Source of the DNA: a virus
Reading direction: 5' to 3' (one strand)
Virus record (IMG/VR): IMGVR_UViG_3300046373_000069
Coordinates: 29,610 to 93,609 of that record
Length of the DNA: 64,000 nt
Below are positions 27,661 to 36,176 of the stretch, piece after piece. The number at the start of each line of letters is the position of its first letter. Positions within the stretch are counted from its first letter, which is position 1. The translations under genes were made by a program, and so were the position numbers. The notes beneath the pieces are model-generated. The model did not search any database. It had not been told where the DNA came from and saw only the letters and a list, made by a program, of their open reading frames with translations.

Positions 27661-29567
27661 TGCCGATGAAGAACCCGCGCAGTGTGGCTTTAAGAAATGC
27701 TAATCCGCGCCTACTGACTTCTCCTAACGCAGATGTGCTGCTGAGCGCAAGCACTCCAATCTTTCACGTTAATAACTCCGGCATTCCCTCGACAAATACC
27801 ATCACACTCAACGCTAGTTTGATTGCGATGGAAGGCACTGTGACGTTCACTTGTGAAGGTGGTACGCTCAGCAACATCGTGGGTAACACTTGCGCGCTGA
27901 ATTATGAAACGCTCACTGGTGACAATGCCAAGGTTATTGCAACGATTACATATCGGAACAAGACGTACACTGATACAGTAGAAATCTCTAAAGTGTATGA
28001 CGGGCAGAATGGCGTTGTTGGCATGAACAACGCTGTGGTGTATGCCTACCAACGCTCTGCCACGCAGCCAACAGGCACCCCGGGGGCTGTTACGTACAGC
28101 TTCACTGCTAGGGCTATTACGAATGCCTCGCTATCTAGTGGGTGGCAGAAAATACTCCCAAGTGGTACAGGTACGTTGTGGATTACTGCAGCTACAGCTG
28201 CCTCGTCTGGCAGCAGCGATGATATCGCAGCAAATGAGTGGAGTGGTTCAGTTATACTGGCACAGGACGGTACACAGGGGACGAATGGTATTAACAGTGC
28301 GGCAGTGACTATTTACCAGCGCACAGCCACCACAACGGCCCCTGCCCTCCCAAGTGCAGCTACTACATACACGTTTAATCCTCCGGGCCTTACAGGGCTT
28401 ACTAACGGCTGGACGACAACACTACCGAATGCCTCTGCTGGTAAATACTTGTGGGCGTCCACAGCCACTGCTGCAAACACTGCTGCTACGGATAGTATTC
28501 CCGCTAGTGAATGGGCAGCGGCCCAGATGCTTGTGCAAGATGGCGCAGCAGGCACTCGGGGTAATGTCCAAGTAGCTCGGGCTATTCCGGGCAGCGTGTG
28601 GAGTGACTCTGAAGCTGCTCTAGCTATCTCTGGCGCGGGTTATGGCACTCCGCAGAACCGGGATATTGTAACTCTGTACAACAACTCTGCAAACTACTCT
28701 CAACAGAAATATTATGACGGCGCAGCTTGGCAAGCGTTGGCAGCATATTTTCCGGGTGGTGTGATTGTAGATGGTACAATGGATGCTACCGCGCTGAAGG
28801 CTAAAACTATCACAGGCGATAAGATTGCAGCTAGGGCGATTACGGCTACAAGTATCAATGTCTCAGGGAATAGCGACAACATTATTCCTGACCCCCGATT
28901 TAAAGACTTAGTTTGGTGGGGGCGTGTAGGCAGCGCAGTCGGGCAATTCGCTGAAAATGGTCAAGTGACAGGGTGGAAAGGTGGTGCCTCACTCTACTTG
29001 AGCCAAAACTCGGGCGAACTTATTAGTTATAGCCAGTATTTCGACTTGATTCCCGGCGCCACATACTTGATCGAAGTACAAGTCGGCCTGAGTAGTGATT
29101 TCAACGGGCGGGCGTCTGTGTACCTAACTATCCCCGGCGACCGGGACTACGCGATGGTTGACCGCAGTGCAGGGCAGGTGTGGTCAGATAACTTGCCAGT
29201 ACAACTCAATGCATCCTCTCCAAAAGGGATTATCACCTACTCGACCACGTACACCATCCCTACCAGTGGTACGCTATCGAAGGCGCGCATTCAAATTAGG
29301 AACAGTCACACTGTCGGGATTATTGAAGTCGGTAGCGCTAGCATCACGCGAGTTTCCGATAGTGTTTTGATTAAAGATGGCGCAGTTACAGCAAATAAAA
29401 TTAGTGTAGTTTCTCTGTCTGCTATTAATGTAGATGTGGGATTTCTTACTAGCAGAGCCGGAGGCCCCGGTGCTGGATACGGAGCAGGTACGGAAATTCA
29501 GAAGGATCAGATTCGCATCTACGACGAAGCTGGGAACTTGAGACTACTCGACGGGAGGTTAAACTAA
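27660..29567 (+). CDS. Central tail tip / fibre protein
   Basis: 635 residues. N-terminal Ig-like region, then two similar ~75-residue repeats starting VVYAYQRSAT and VTIYQRTATT, each ending with an AxEWxxxxxxxQDG segment and a collagen-like GTQGTNG or GAAGTRG turn. Then VIVDGTMDATALKAKTITGDKIA, a phage central-fibre motif, and a carbohydrate-binding-like domain (about 430-570). Likely contacts the receptor at the tail tip. Confidence 0.68.
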   Translation: MPMKNPRSVALRNANPRLLTSPNADVLLSASTPIFHVNNSGIPSTNTITLNASLIAMEGTVTFTCEGGTLSNIVGNTCALNYETLTGDNAKVIATITYRNKTYTDTVEISKVYDGQNGVVGMNNAVVYAYQRSATQPTGTPGAVTYSFTARAITNASLSSGWQKILPSGTGTLWITAATAASSGSSDDIAANEWSGSVILAQDGTQGTNGINSAAVTIYQRTATTTAPALPSAATTYTFNPPGLTGLTNGWTTTLPNASAGKYLWASTATAANTAATDSIPASEWAAAQMLVQDGAAGTRGNVQVARAIPGSVWSDSEAALAISGAGYGTPQNRDIVTLYNNSANYSQQKYYDGAAWQALAAYFPGGVIVDGTMDATALKAKTITGDKIAARAITATSINVSGNSDNIIPDPRFKDLVWWGRVGSAVGQFAENGQVTGWKGGASLYLSQNSGELISYSQYFDLIPGATYLIEVQVGLSSDFNGRASVYLTIPGDRDYAMVDRSAGQVWSDNLPVQLNASSPKGIITYSTTYTIPTSGTLSKARIQIRNSHTVGIIEVGSASITRVSDSVLIKDGAVTANKISVVSLSAINVDVGFLTSRAGGPGAGYGAGTEIQKDQIRIYDEAGNLRLLDGRLN

Positions 29568-29863
29568 TGGCCCAGTACGGCGGAGCAACATACCGCAACA
29601 ACAAAGTAGTGCTAGACCCAGCGGGAGGGGGTGGCATCTTTGTAGCTCGTGTGACATTCAACGACCAATACACTAGGTACACATACACCGATCTTGACAC
29701 TATGACTTTGTTCGGGTTCGACCTTACAGGCGGATATCACAACGTGGTGTATGGGAGGGACGGTAGCGGTTTTCCCTATGTAGAGGCAATGGGGTTCACC
29801 CCTGCACCGGACACCCCTAGTGGCCTAGACTACACAACCACAGTTGCGGTGTTTGCGAGATGA
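29567..29863 (+). CDS. Small tail-associated protein, unknown
   Basis: 98 residues, TAATG-coupled to the fibre gene and overlapping the next gene by 4 nt. Gly/aromatic-rich beta protein (YGGATYRNN, GGYHNVVYGRDG). No family recognised; the context suggests a fibre-tip or fibre-cap component. Confidence 0.6.
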   Translation: MAQYGGATYRNNKVVLDPAGGGGIFVARVTFNDQYTRYTYTDLDTMTLFGFDLTGGYHNVVYGRDGSGFPYVEAMGFTPAPDTPSGLDYTTTVAVFAR

Positions 29864-30609
29864 GCGAATATGGAAAACGCATAATCTCTGCGAATGGCGC
29901 TAGGCAGGTAGACAATAAGCGCATGGTGCCGCAGCTAATCTCGGTAGATAATCTCGCGGGGTGGTCTTACGCTGATACGCCCGTGCAAGATGGTTGGGTG
30001 TACCGCATCTATCAACCCCCCGCAGCTTGGGTAGCCTACTCCCGTCCGTGTATAACCTTCACAAGCCTGCCTAGCACTTCGAGAGAGGTTTATATCTCGG
30101 GCATCGAACTTGTCTATCAGGCCGGGGTTTCTGTGGACCACCCTGTTCTTTATACGTTTGCATTAGACTACGTAACATACAGCAGTGCTAACTACGGCAG
30201 GCGGGCATGGAATGCAAGTGGTGCCCTCATATATGACAGCGGGAACCCTCACCTCAATATCCATCAGATATTCTCTGGAATGAGTCCAGACGTATCGTGG
30301 ACCGATCACGAGGCTGGCCTAACTCTCAACAGTTACCCGTCACCTCTTGGAAGCCTCCCGCTTTCTCCGGCAATTTACGGGGATAGTTACCAAGTTACGG
30401 ATCACTGGGGAGATAAGACAGGCCGTGGCAGTGCCACGGGCAAGCTGTTTTATCGCTTCACAGGTGGCAACACCCTCCAGAGCATTCTCTGCCAAACTAA
30501 ATATGTCTTTGACACCACAATCACTTCCGCCAACCCATACTTAGCTGTCAATAAGGGGCCAGCAACAAATATGAGCTTGATGGTTATCGACAGATATATA
30601 TACGACTAA
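29860..30609 (+). CDS. Putative tail fibre-associated protein
   Basis: 249 residues, beta-rich, with YGKRIISANGARQV near the N-terminus and many aromatic residues. It starts in an ATGA overlap with the 98-residue gene. No catalytic motif or known domain seen. Its place between the central fibre and the DUF4376 protein suggests a receptor-binding role. Confidence 0.55.
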   Translation: MSEYGKRIISANGARQVDNKRMVPQLISVDNLAGWSYADTPVQDGWVYRIYQPPAAWVAYSRPCITFTSLPSTSREVYISGIELVYQAGVSVDHPVLYTFALDYVTYSSANYGRRAWNASGALIYDSGNPHLNIHQIFSGMSPDVSWTDHEAGLTLNSYPSPLGSLPLSPAIYGDSYQVTDHWGDKTGRGSATGKLFYRFTGGNTLQSILCQTKYVFDTTITSANPYLAVNKGPATNMSLMVIDRYIYD

Positions 30610-30621
30610 GGAATACACAAT

Positions 30622-31305
30622 ATGCCAATGCTAATTGACATCAAAACACCTAACAACCTGCAACTGGCCTACCATCGGATTCTGTCGGTTAACATTGACT
30701 TTGATTTTGGGTTCGGAACCATTGTTGTGTGTTCTTACGCAAGTGAGGACGCCTTTTTGCAGTATAGCGACCCTTCCGGGTTTTCAAGCAAGCCTCCAAG
30801 TGCGTTTACGTGGTCGAATATCCGCATACCTGTGAGTGAGTTTCTAAGTGGAGAGGACAGTTTGTCCGACCATCTGGAATTACTCCTAGTAGCGGATACA
30901 GGCAGTCCTTTTTTTGGAGGGCAGCTTCTTGCAGATAATAGCGGCACACTACAAGCTCTGCGGGAGCGGAAGTGGACAGAGATTAAGGCAGCACGCAGGG
31001 CAGCAGAGCGAGGCAATTTCATTTTTGAGGGTGGCCTATACTACGCGGACAAAGAGCAGATTACAGGTTCCGCAACCGCTGCGTTTATGTCTAAATCGCT
31101 CGGACTCCCTTACAATGAAACGTGGACTCTTGTTGACAACACTACGCGAGACTTGAACGCAGATCAGGTGATCGCGCTAGGACTGGCGTTGCGTGCATTC
31201 GTGTCAGGTGTGTACGCAAGGGGGCGCTCTCTCCGAACAAAAATCTCGGAGGCTGAGATTATTGACGAAGTAGCTGCAATAAACTGGGAGACACCAATTG
31301 GCTAG
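30622..31305 (+). CDS. DUF4376-domain tail protein
   Basis: 227 residues. The C-terminal half has the DUF4376 layout: WTEIKAARRAAERGNF, a beta hairpin with GGLYYADKEQITG, and a final helix with ARGRSLRTKISEAE. DUF4376 is widely found in tail fibre and fibre-assembly proteins. The N-terminal half is unassigned. It overlaps the next gene by 8 nt. Confidence 0.65.
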   Translation: MPMLIDIKTPNNLQLAYHRILSVNIDFDFGFGTIVVCSYASEDAFLQYSDPSGFSSKPPSAFTWSNIRIPVSEFLSGEDSLSDHLELLLVADTGSPFFGGQLLADNSGTLQALRERKWTEIKAARRAAERGNFIFEGGLYYADKEQITGSATAAFMSKSLGLPYNETWTLVDNTTRDLNADQVIALGLALRAFVSGVYARGRSLRTKISEAEIIDEVAAINWETPIG

Positions 31306-32128
31306 CACATTAAATATCGTATACAACAATGCTGCTGATAGGTGTAGCCTCACGGCAGGCTCCGAGGCAACGCCGAGGAGCAATCTCCTCACAGACAGCA
31401 AGAGCGATGTGTGGCGCGCCGCTGCTGGTACTCTCAGCACAACACTGACAGCCACTTGGAGCAGCCTTGAGCCAGTGTCTTGTGTAGCGCTCCCATTCTG
31501 TAATTTCTCCCAAACAGCAACCATGCGTGTGAGGCTCTACAGCGACGCAGCGGGCACGCTGCTAGTGTTGGACACAGGGACACTACCATGCGCTCAGGGC
31601 GTGCCTATGAGCATTTATGGCATGTCTGCGGCACAAGCTGCTAGTGCATACGCTTATGGTGGCGGGACAGTTGCTAGGCTGTTCTTCACGAAGGTGAGTG
31701 TCCAGAAGGTAGTGATTGACATCACCGACACGGCAAACTTGCAGGGGTATCTCGAAGCAGCCTTCTTGGTCATTGGAGACAGTTTCTCGACTAAGTACAA
31801 CGTCGATTACGGCCTAGAACTTACGATGGAAGATAGCTCAAAAAATTCACGCACAGATGCTGGTAATCTTGTGAGTGATGTAGGGTTCCGCTACAAAGTA
31901 GTGAAGGCGGATCTTAGTGTTATGTCTCCAAATGAGAGGGCTGCTTGGTGGAGGCTTGTTGCTTACGTTGGTACAAGTGGTCGAGTGTTCTTTAGCGTAG
32001 AGACAGGTAATACGGACAAGCAAACTGAGCTGGACTATACAGTGTATGGGAAGTTTAGCAAGGTAAGCACGGTGGCAGCTAAGAATTATCTTATTTACAG
32101 TGCACCCCTAGAGATCGAAGGAATCTGA
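31298..32128 (+). CDS. Tail/baseplate protein, unknown
   Basis: 276 residues, TTG start overlapping the DUF4376 gene; GGGAG lies upstream. Beta-rich with VWRAAAGTLSTTLTATWSS and a C-terminal NTDKQTELDYTVYGKFSK. It resembles discoidin-like tail proteins that lie beside the NlpC/P60-type peptidase gene, but no motif is decisive. Confidence 0.55.
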   Translation: MASTLNIVYNNAADRCSLTAGSEATPRSNLLTDSKSDVWRAAAGTLSTTLTATWSSLEPVSCVALPFCNFSQTATMRVRLYSDAAGTLLVLDTGTLPCAQGVPMSIYGMSAAQAASAYAYGGGTVARLFFTKVSVQKVVIDITDTANLQGYLEAAFLVIGDSFSTKYNVDYGLELTMEDSSKNSRTDAGNLVSDVGFRYKVVKADLSVMSPNERAAWWRLVAYVGTSGRVFFSVETGNTDKQTELDYTVYGKFSKVSTVAAKNYLIYSAPLEIEGI

Positions 32129-32130
32129 GA

Positions 32131-32628
32131 ATGGACTATAAGACGCACAGGCCGAACATCAAGTCTGGTGACTTGCTTGCGTGGAGTAATAAAAAGTGGA
32201 ACTCGTGGCATAACATTAAGATTCAGCTTGTCCGCATCTTCCTGCAAACCGAGTATTCGCACGTAGGTACAGCCCTCGTGATGGGCGGTAGAGTGTGGGT
32301 GTTGGAGGCTGTGGAGCCTAGGTCTAGGATTTACCCTCTGTCGAAGCTTGGGAACTTCTTCCATATCCCTCTCCCTGCCGATTGGACACCAGAAGTAGAG
32401 GAGAAGGCACTTTCCTATATTGGTGAAGAGTATAAGCAGCTTAATGCTATTAAAGCTTTCTTCGTACCGCTGGAGAAAGAGGACGTTTCAGAATGTGCAG
32501 CTTTAGCTATCGCTATTGCTGAAAAATGCGGGCTTAATTTAGGAGTCCGTGCAACGCCAGATGAAGTTGTGGAACAAGCACAGCGTTATGGTGGCCCAAT
32601 GTATTACATTGAACAAGAGGCACGCTGA
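32131..32628 (+). CDS. Permuted papain-like (YiiX/NlpC-type) peptidase, tail-associated
   Basis: 165 residues. GDLLAWS and EYSHVG (His44) come first, then SECAALA (Cys122), the circularly permuted order of YiiX/DUF830-type enzymes; E59 in VLEA may complete the site. Located at the end of the tail-tip block, where phages often carry a peptidoglycan-degrading subunit used during DNA injection. TGATG-coupled to the following HNH gene. Confidence 0.68.
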   Translation: MDYKTHRPNIKSGDLLAWSNKKWNSWHNIKIQLVRIFLQTEYSHVGTALVMGGRVWVLEAVEPRSRIYPLSKLGNFFHIPLPADWTPEVEEKALSYIGEEYKQLNAIKAFFVPLEKEDVSECAALAIAIAEKCGLNLGVRATPDEVVEQAQRYGGPMYYIEQEAR

Positions 32629-33320
32629 TGTGCACTCGTGAATGTGAGTATTGCGGGGAGATTAAACCAATCGTAGGCAACTTCACCAAACTAGGTAAAA
32701 CTTGTTTTGCGTGCAAGAAGGTTAAAGCCAAGATTTACCGGGAGGCCACTAAGGAGCAAGCTAAACAGTATAGGGAAGCTAACAAGGATAAACTAAAGGC
32801 TAACGCTGCTAGGTTATACCTTGAGCGCAAAGAGCGTGATCCTGAGAAGCTTCGTCAAACTGCCAGAGACTACTACGCCCGGCACAAGGACAAAATTTCT
32901 ACCACAGCGAAGGCTCGGAAGTATCGTTGGGACCCTGTTAAGCGCGCAGAACATAAGGAGAGGAATAGCGCAAAAATCAAGGAGCGGGATAAGCAGTGGC
33001 GACAGGGTAACAAACCTCATCTTGCTGCTAAAGCTGCCGCGCGCAGGGCAAAGCAGAAACAAGCGACACCCTCTTGGGCGGACCTTGATGTTATAGAAAC
33101 CTTCTACGAGTCTGCGCATAACTTAGGTATGTTACTCGGTGAGTGGTACCACGTAGACCATATTGTACCACTAACTTCTGACATTGTATGTGGATTACAC
33201 ACGCAAGCTAATCTCCAAGTTTTGCTTGGTACAGAAAATCTTTCAAAACTTAATCGCTGGTGGCCTGATATGCCAGACCCTATTTACGAAAATAAAGGAA
33301 TGACATGGACGCCCAATTAG
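32628..33320 (+). CDS. HNH homing endonuclease with N-terminal zinc finger
   Basis: 230 residues. Zinc finger CEYCG/CFACK at the start, a long Lys/Arg-rich DNA-binding helix (~25-150), and a C-terminal HNH: EWYHVDHIVPL, GLHTQANLQVL, NLSKLNRWWPD. Wedged between the tail peptidase and the lysis genes, overlapping the next ORF by 16 nt. Free-standing homing enzyme by type and setting. Confidence 0.85.
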   Translation: MCTRECEYCGEIKPIVGNFTKLGKTCFACKKVKAKIYREATKEQAKQYREANKDKLKANAARLYLERKERDPEKLRQTARDYYARHKDKISTTAKARKYRWDPVKRAEHKERNSAKIKERDKQWRQGNKPHLAAKAAARRAKQKQATPSWADLDVIETFYESAHNLGMLLGEWYHVDHIVPLTSDIVCGLHTQANLQVLLGTENLSKLNRWWPDMPDPIYENKGMTWTPN

Positions 33321-33556
33321 TAATCAATATAGCGATAGGCCTAGTAGGTTTTCTAGGTGCGTGGGTCTTGAAAAGTATTACAGACACACTGCAAGAGATG
33401 AAAGAATCGGATCACGCCCTTCGTAACAAGGTGCAAGCAATCGAACTGCTTGTGGTTGGTGGCTACGTGAAACGCTCAGACTTCGAGAAGCTAGGTGAGG
33501 ACATCTCCAAGCGCTTCGATAAGTTTGAAGAGCGAATTTTGGCGCATCGGCCATAA
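33305..33556 (+). CDS. Small membrane protein of the lysis region
   Basis: 83 residues with one N-terminal membrane helix (INIAIGLVGFLGAWVL) and a charged cytoplasmic-type tail ending in FEKLGEDISKRFDKFE. ATG with AAGGA. Proteins of this shape commonly precede phage endolysins; it may be a second holin, antiholin or pinholin. Function unproven. Confidence 0.65.
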   Translation: MDAQLVINIAIGLVGFLGAWVLKSITDTLQEMKESDHALRNKVQAIELLVVGGYVKRSDFEKLGEDISKRFDKFEERILAHRP

Positions 33557-33619
33557 CATAAACAGTAAAGAGGCCCCACTAAGAGGCCTGTTCAATTACA
33601 TTCTACTAAGGAAACGAAT

Positions 33620-34039
33620 ATGGAAATCAACAGCCGTGACATCAATGATTTGACGCCAGAGATGGCTAAGCTCTGCAAGGAGTTTGTAGCACGCTGCAAG
33701 GCAGCGGGTATTGACGTTATTATCACGTCCACGTTTAGGGACAACTCTTCTCAAGCGGCCCTTTATGCACAAGGCCGTACAACGGCTGGAAAGAAAGTGA
33801 CGAATGCTCCCGCTGGAAGCAGCTACCACAACTACCGCATAGCGTTCGACTTCTGCCCTATCGTCAATGGCAAGGCGCAGTGGAACGACATTAACCTGTT
33901 TAAGAAGTGTGGTGCGATTGCTAAAGCGCTAGGACTAGAGTACGGCGGGGACTGGACAAGCTTTAAAGACTACCCACACGTTCAAGAGCGCGGGCACACT
34001 ATCGCAGAACTCAAGAAGCAATTTCCTAATGGGCGCTGA
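33620..34039 (+). CDS. Endolysin, M15 family L-Ala-D-Glu/D-Ala peptidase
   Basis: 139 residues, the usual size for single-domain phage VanY/M15 enzymes. Zinc site: SSYHNYRIAFDF (H70, D77) and FKDYPHVQ (H120), with TSTFRD before the first ligand. No signal peptide, so export should depend on the holin. AAGGAAACG precedes the ATG. Confidence 0.88.
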   Translation: MEINSRDINDLTPEMAKLCKEFVARCKAAGIDVIITSTFRDNSSQAALYAQGRTTAGKKVTNAPAGSSYHNYRIAFDFCPIVNGKAQWNDINLFKKCGAIAKALGLEYGGDWTSFKDYPHVQERGHTIAELKKQFPNGR

Positions 34040-34040
34040 T

Positions 34041-34271
34041 ATGACCAAATACCTAATTCCCGAATGGCGCAGCGCTTGGAAATTTGTTAGCGTCCAACTA
34101 GCAGCACTCCTCACACTTCTGCTCAGCCTTGAGCCTGTCGTCCCACAAATAACAGCGTACCTGCCACCTCACTATGCAGCCTACTTGAGCGCTGCTATCC
34201 TCGTTGCCCGTATTGTGCAGCAGGCGGTGACAGCTTCTAAAGAGGCTCATGATGTACCCAAAGATTCTTGA
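34041..34271 (+). CDS. Holin
   Basis: 76 residues from ATG 34041; an ATG at 34029 would add four residues (MGAD). Two hydrophobic segments (VQLAALLTLLLSL and AYLSAAILVARIV) and a charged C-terminus, next to the endolysin. Possible dual starts recall holin/antiholin pairs. Overlaps the i-spanin start. Confidence 0.72.
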   Translation: MTKYLIPEWRSAWKFVSVQLAALLTLLLSLEPVVPQITAYLPPHYAAYLSAAILVARIVQQAVTASKEAHDVPKDS

Positions 34272-34611
34272 AACTATCATCGCTATCGGCCTAATCGTCG
34301 GGGCTTGGTTCTACGCAGGCCACCGGGCAGTTGAGCAGTACAAAACTGAGCAACTAATCGAGCAGGCTTTTGCTACGAAGGCTCAGCAGGATAAATATGA
34401 CGCTCTCGCTGCCGACTACGAAACACTTAAAACGAAGAGAGAAAGCGATGCCAAAGTTATTATTCGACAAGTTGAAAAGGCTATTGCTGGCGACGTTATT
34501 TACCGTAACGTTTGCATCTCAGATAGCGGCTTGCAGCTCGCCAACCAAGCTCTCGCAGGCAAAGGTGCCGCCAGCGCTGATGCAAAAGTGCCCAGCCCTG
34601 ACACCCCTTGA
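34249..34611 (+). CDS. i-spanin (Rz-like)
   Basis: 120 residues; two consecutive ATGs (34249, 34252). An N-terminal membrane anchor (TIIAIGLIVGAWFYAG) then a coiled coil (EQLIEQAFATKAQQDKYDAL, ending near ESDAKVII) and a short C-terminal tail. It spans the periplasm with the o-spanin to fuse membranes in the last step of Gram-negative lysis. It contains the whole 5' half of the o-spanin gene in another frame. Confidence 0.82.
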   Translation: MMYPKILETIIAIGLIVGAWFYAGHRAVEQYKTEQLIEQAFATKAQQDKYDALAADYETLKTKRESDAKVIIRQVEKAIAGDVIYRNVCISDSGLQLANQALAGKGAASADAKVPSPDTP

Positions 34612-34723
34612 GGGCACCACGGGTGAGCACCTATTAAAGAACATTGTGGAGAATGCTGCGAAGTACCACTCTTGTTCTGATTCTAAAGCAGCCTTGATAG
34701 AAGCTGTACAGAGCCAACAATAA
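34448..34723 (+). CDS. o-spanin lipoprotein (Rz1-like)
   Basis: 91 residues starting inside the i-spanin gene in the +1 frame. Basic N-terminus, hydrophobic segment and a lipobox IAAC-SS (Cys lipidated), then a Pro/Lys-rich mature part. An earlier in-frame ATG at 34370 would spoil the signal, so 34448 is chosen. Embedded-then-extending architecture is typical of Rz/Rz1 pairs. Confidence 0.82.
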   Translation: MPKLLFDKLKRLLLATLFTVTFASQIAACSSPTKLSQAKVPPALMQKCPALTPLEGTTGEHLLKNIVENAAKYHSCSDSKAALIEAVQSQQ

Positions 34724-34759
34724 TCCCTTGGTAGGGAAGCCGTCGCGTGACGGATTTAA

Positions 34760-34796
34760 GCCCGGAGTCCTGTGAAGGATATCCGGGCATTTTTAC
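34760..34796 (+). terminator. Rho-independent terminator ending the late operon
   Basis: Perfect 7-bp GC-rich stem GCCCGGA/TCCGGGC (34760-34766, 34782-34788), then ATTTTTAC. It is preceded by two smaller hairpins (TCCC/GGGA near 34724-34737, CCGTC/GACGG at 34740-34753). It sits exactly where plus-strand late genes and minus-strand early genes converge. Confidence 0.85.
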
Positions 34797-34797
34797 G

Positions 34798-34995
34798 TTA
34801 GGCTTCTGTGTATCGCACGTAGGTCTGTCCGAAAGGCATATGTAGCAGCTTCAGGATTGGCCCCGCCTGCTCGAAGCCTACAGGCATCAAAGTCCCGTCT
34901 ACAGTCTGGTCATACACAGCCTCAACTTTACGTTTTTCAGTACGCTCCATATTGGGCGTATGGAATACTACAGGGATGATCGCGCCGGGAGTCAT
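34798..34995 (-). CDS. Hypothetical 65-residue protein, last gene of the minus-strand operon
   Basis: Start ATG lies one base after the stop of the upstream gene, indicating translational coupling. Small mixed beta protein (IIPVVFHTPN, VEAVYDQTVDG). No family recognised. The stop touches the terminator of the opposing late operon. Confidence 0.6.
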   Translation of the reverse strand: MTPGAIIPVVFHTPNMERTEKRKVEAVYDQTVDGTLMPVGFEQAGPILKLLHMPFGQTYVRYTEA

Positions 34996-34996
34996 A

Positions 34997-35269
34997 TCAA
35001 TTACTCACAATTTCATCCAACACTTCAAACAAATCAGCCTGCGCCTTAGGCTCCTTCGTAGCCAGCTTATACTTCGCCTTCAAATACTTGTTCACATCCT
35101 TCTTCTCAAGCTTGGTGCTCTCCACAACAGACTCCACGACTTCCTTGAAGTCCTTCTTCAGTTCCTCAATAGCATCCAGAATACGATTCGACTCTTGCAC
35201 GTAGCCAAGGAACACCTTGCTGTCAATCGTAACGCTCACACCATTCACATCCATCGAAGTAACGCTCAT
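34997..35269 (-). CDS. Small helical protein, weakly T4 DsbA-like
   Basis: 90 residues from ATG 35269 (AAGGAAAA upstream); a longer in-frame extension to 35362 lies in the neighbouring gene and is discarded. Two-helix charged protein, with KKDFKEVVESVVESTKLEKK followed by KYLKAKYKLATKEPKA and LFEVLDEIVSN. The length and C-terminal pattern loosely recall the T4 DsbA double-strand DNA binder, a late-transcription helper; this is a weak resemblance. Confidence 0.6.
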   Translation of the reverse strand: MSVTSMDVNGVSVTIDSKVFLGYVQESNRILDAIEELKKDFKEVVESVVESTKLEKKDVNKYLKAKYKLATKEPKAQADLFEVLDEIVSN

Positions 35270-35280
35270 TTGTGTTTTCC

Positions 35281-35565
35281 TTAAAAAGTAGTAGGTTGTG
35301 CAACAGCGCGGGTAAGTTTCATGAAGCCAGTTTGCAAGTCGTCTTTTGCACGCTGAAGCCATACGAAAGGCTGCACCTCCATCAATCGTGTGTGTTCAAC
35401 TGTGTCGTACTCGTATGCCTCTTCCCACTGAGCATTGAGGGCAGTATCCACGTTCTCCACGAGCTTACCTACAATAACTGCAATCGCCTTAATCTCATTC
35501 ATCAGAGCAATCTCTTCAGCCGACAAATCTCGATAGCCTTTAATCATTTTGTGTTGGTTGTCCAT
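35281..35565 (-). CDS. acb2: Acb2-like cyclic-nucleotide sponge (anti-CBASS)
   Basis: 94 residues. The N-terminal MDNQHKMIKGYRDLSAEEI and C-terminal DDLQTGFMKLTRAVAQP blocks are the signatures of the Acb2/Tad1-hairpin family, small helical hexamers that bind cyclic di- and trinucleotides and so block CBASS and related signalling defences. Y11 and K26, which I recall as ligand-contact positions in the PaMx33 protein, are present; residue 28 is Ile rather than Thr. Expressed from the minus-strand early operon, well placed for counter-defence. Family call is strong; activity is inferred. Confidence 0.82.
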   Translation of the reverse strand: MDNQHKMIKGYRDLSAEEIALMNEIKAIAVIVGKLVENVDTALNAQWEEAYEYDTVEHTRLMEVQPFVWLQRAKDDLQTGFMKLTRAVAQPTTF

Positions 35566-35584
35566 ATTATCCCTTTAGTTTAAA

Positions 35585-35776
35585 TTAACGAACCATCTTC
35601 AGTTTAGCCTTCGCCAGAATCCCATTCCCAATCCAGCTCAGCACAGGAATAATAATCATAGCAAGTGCCCCTGCCAAGATAATCCCTACAGCAATCAGCG
35701 CAGTCTCGAAGATGGACAGTACGAGGGCTGCGAGGAGTATATACGCCTTGCGGCTGAATAGTTTAAGCTTGTCCAT
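35585..35776 (-). CDS. Small two-helix membrane protein
   Basis: 63 residues with a basic start (MDKLKLFSRKAY), two hydrophobic stretches (~12-52) and a basic tail. It overlaps the upstream gene by 14 nt. Unknown function; could be an inner-membrane superinfection or host-takeover factor. Confidence 0.6.
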   Translation of the reverse strand: MDKLKLFSRKAYILLAALVLSIFETALIAVGIILAGALAMIIIPVLSWIGNGILAKAKLKMVR

Positions 35777-36110
35777 TATTTTCCTTCACAAGACACATAT
35801 ATTTGTTACGGGCTTCTGCACGGCGCTCTGCGTCAAGCCCCTTGCGCTTCTTGGCCCACCAATCGTTGAGAGAGCCTTCTACCCAACGCTTCTCAGCAGC
35901 TTCCATCCACTCGGCGTCAACTAGGCGGAGGTAGCTTTGAGTGTCGTAGCTACCAACCTCCTGAACGTTAATCTTCGCAAACGTCAACTCCAGCTTGTGC
36001 ATATCGTGATTGAGTAGCAGGGTGTCGTATGTGTCAGACACAGCCACCCACTCGCCATTCAGGACAGACTCTACGAGAGCCTTTACGGGCTGTCCTACTG
36101 TATCACTCAT
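35763..36110 (-). CDS. Hypothetical protein, first gene after a minus-strand promoter
   Basis: 115 residues from ATG 36110, preceded by AAGGAGAAG. The in-frame extension to 36170 has no ribosome site and runs over the promoter. Helical, Trp-rich acidic middle (RLVDAEWMEAAEKRWVEG) and basic C-terminus. No family recognised. Confidence 0.62.
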   Translation of the reverse strand: MSDTVGQPVKALVESVLNGEWVAVSDTYDTLLLNHDMHKLELTFAKINVQEVGSYDTQSYLRLVDAEWMEAAEKRWVEGSLNDWWAKKRKGLDAERRAEARNKYMCLVKENNGQA

Positions 36111-36141
36111 AACCTTCTCCTTATTTAACATCCCAACAGCC

Positions 36142-36170
36142 ATCTTACAGACTGTTGGGGTTGGTGTCAA
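36142..36170 (-). promoter_or_regulatory. Minus-strand sigma-70 promoter
   Basis: Reads TTGACA (36170-36165), 17-bp spacer, TAAGAT (36147-36142) on the minus strand, 32 nt before the start of the 36110 gene. It drives the Acb2-containing end of the operon after the HNH gene. Confidence 0.65.
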
Positions 36171-36176
36171 GCTTAT

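Noticed and set aside
33571-33589. AGGCC/GGCCT inverted repeat before the endolysin
   Set aside because: Only a 5-bp stem without a T-run; too weak to call a terminator.
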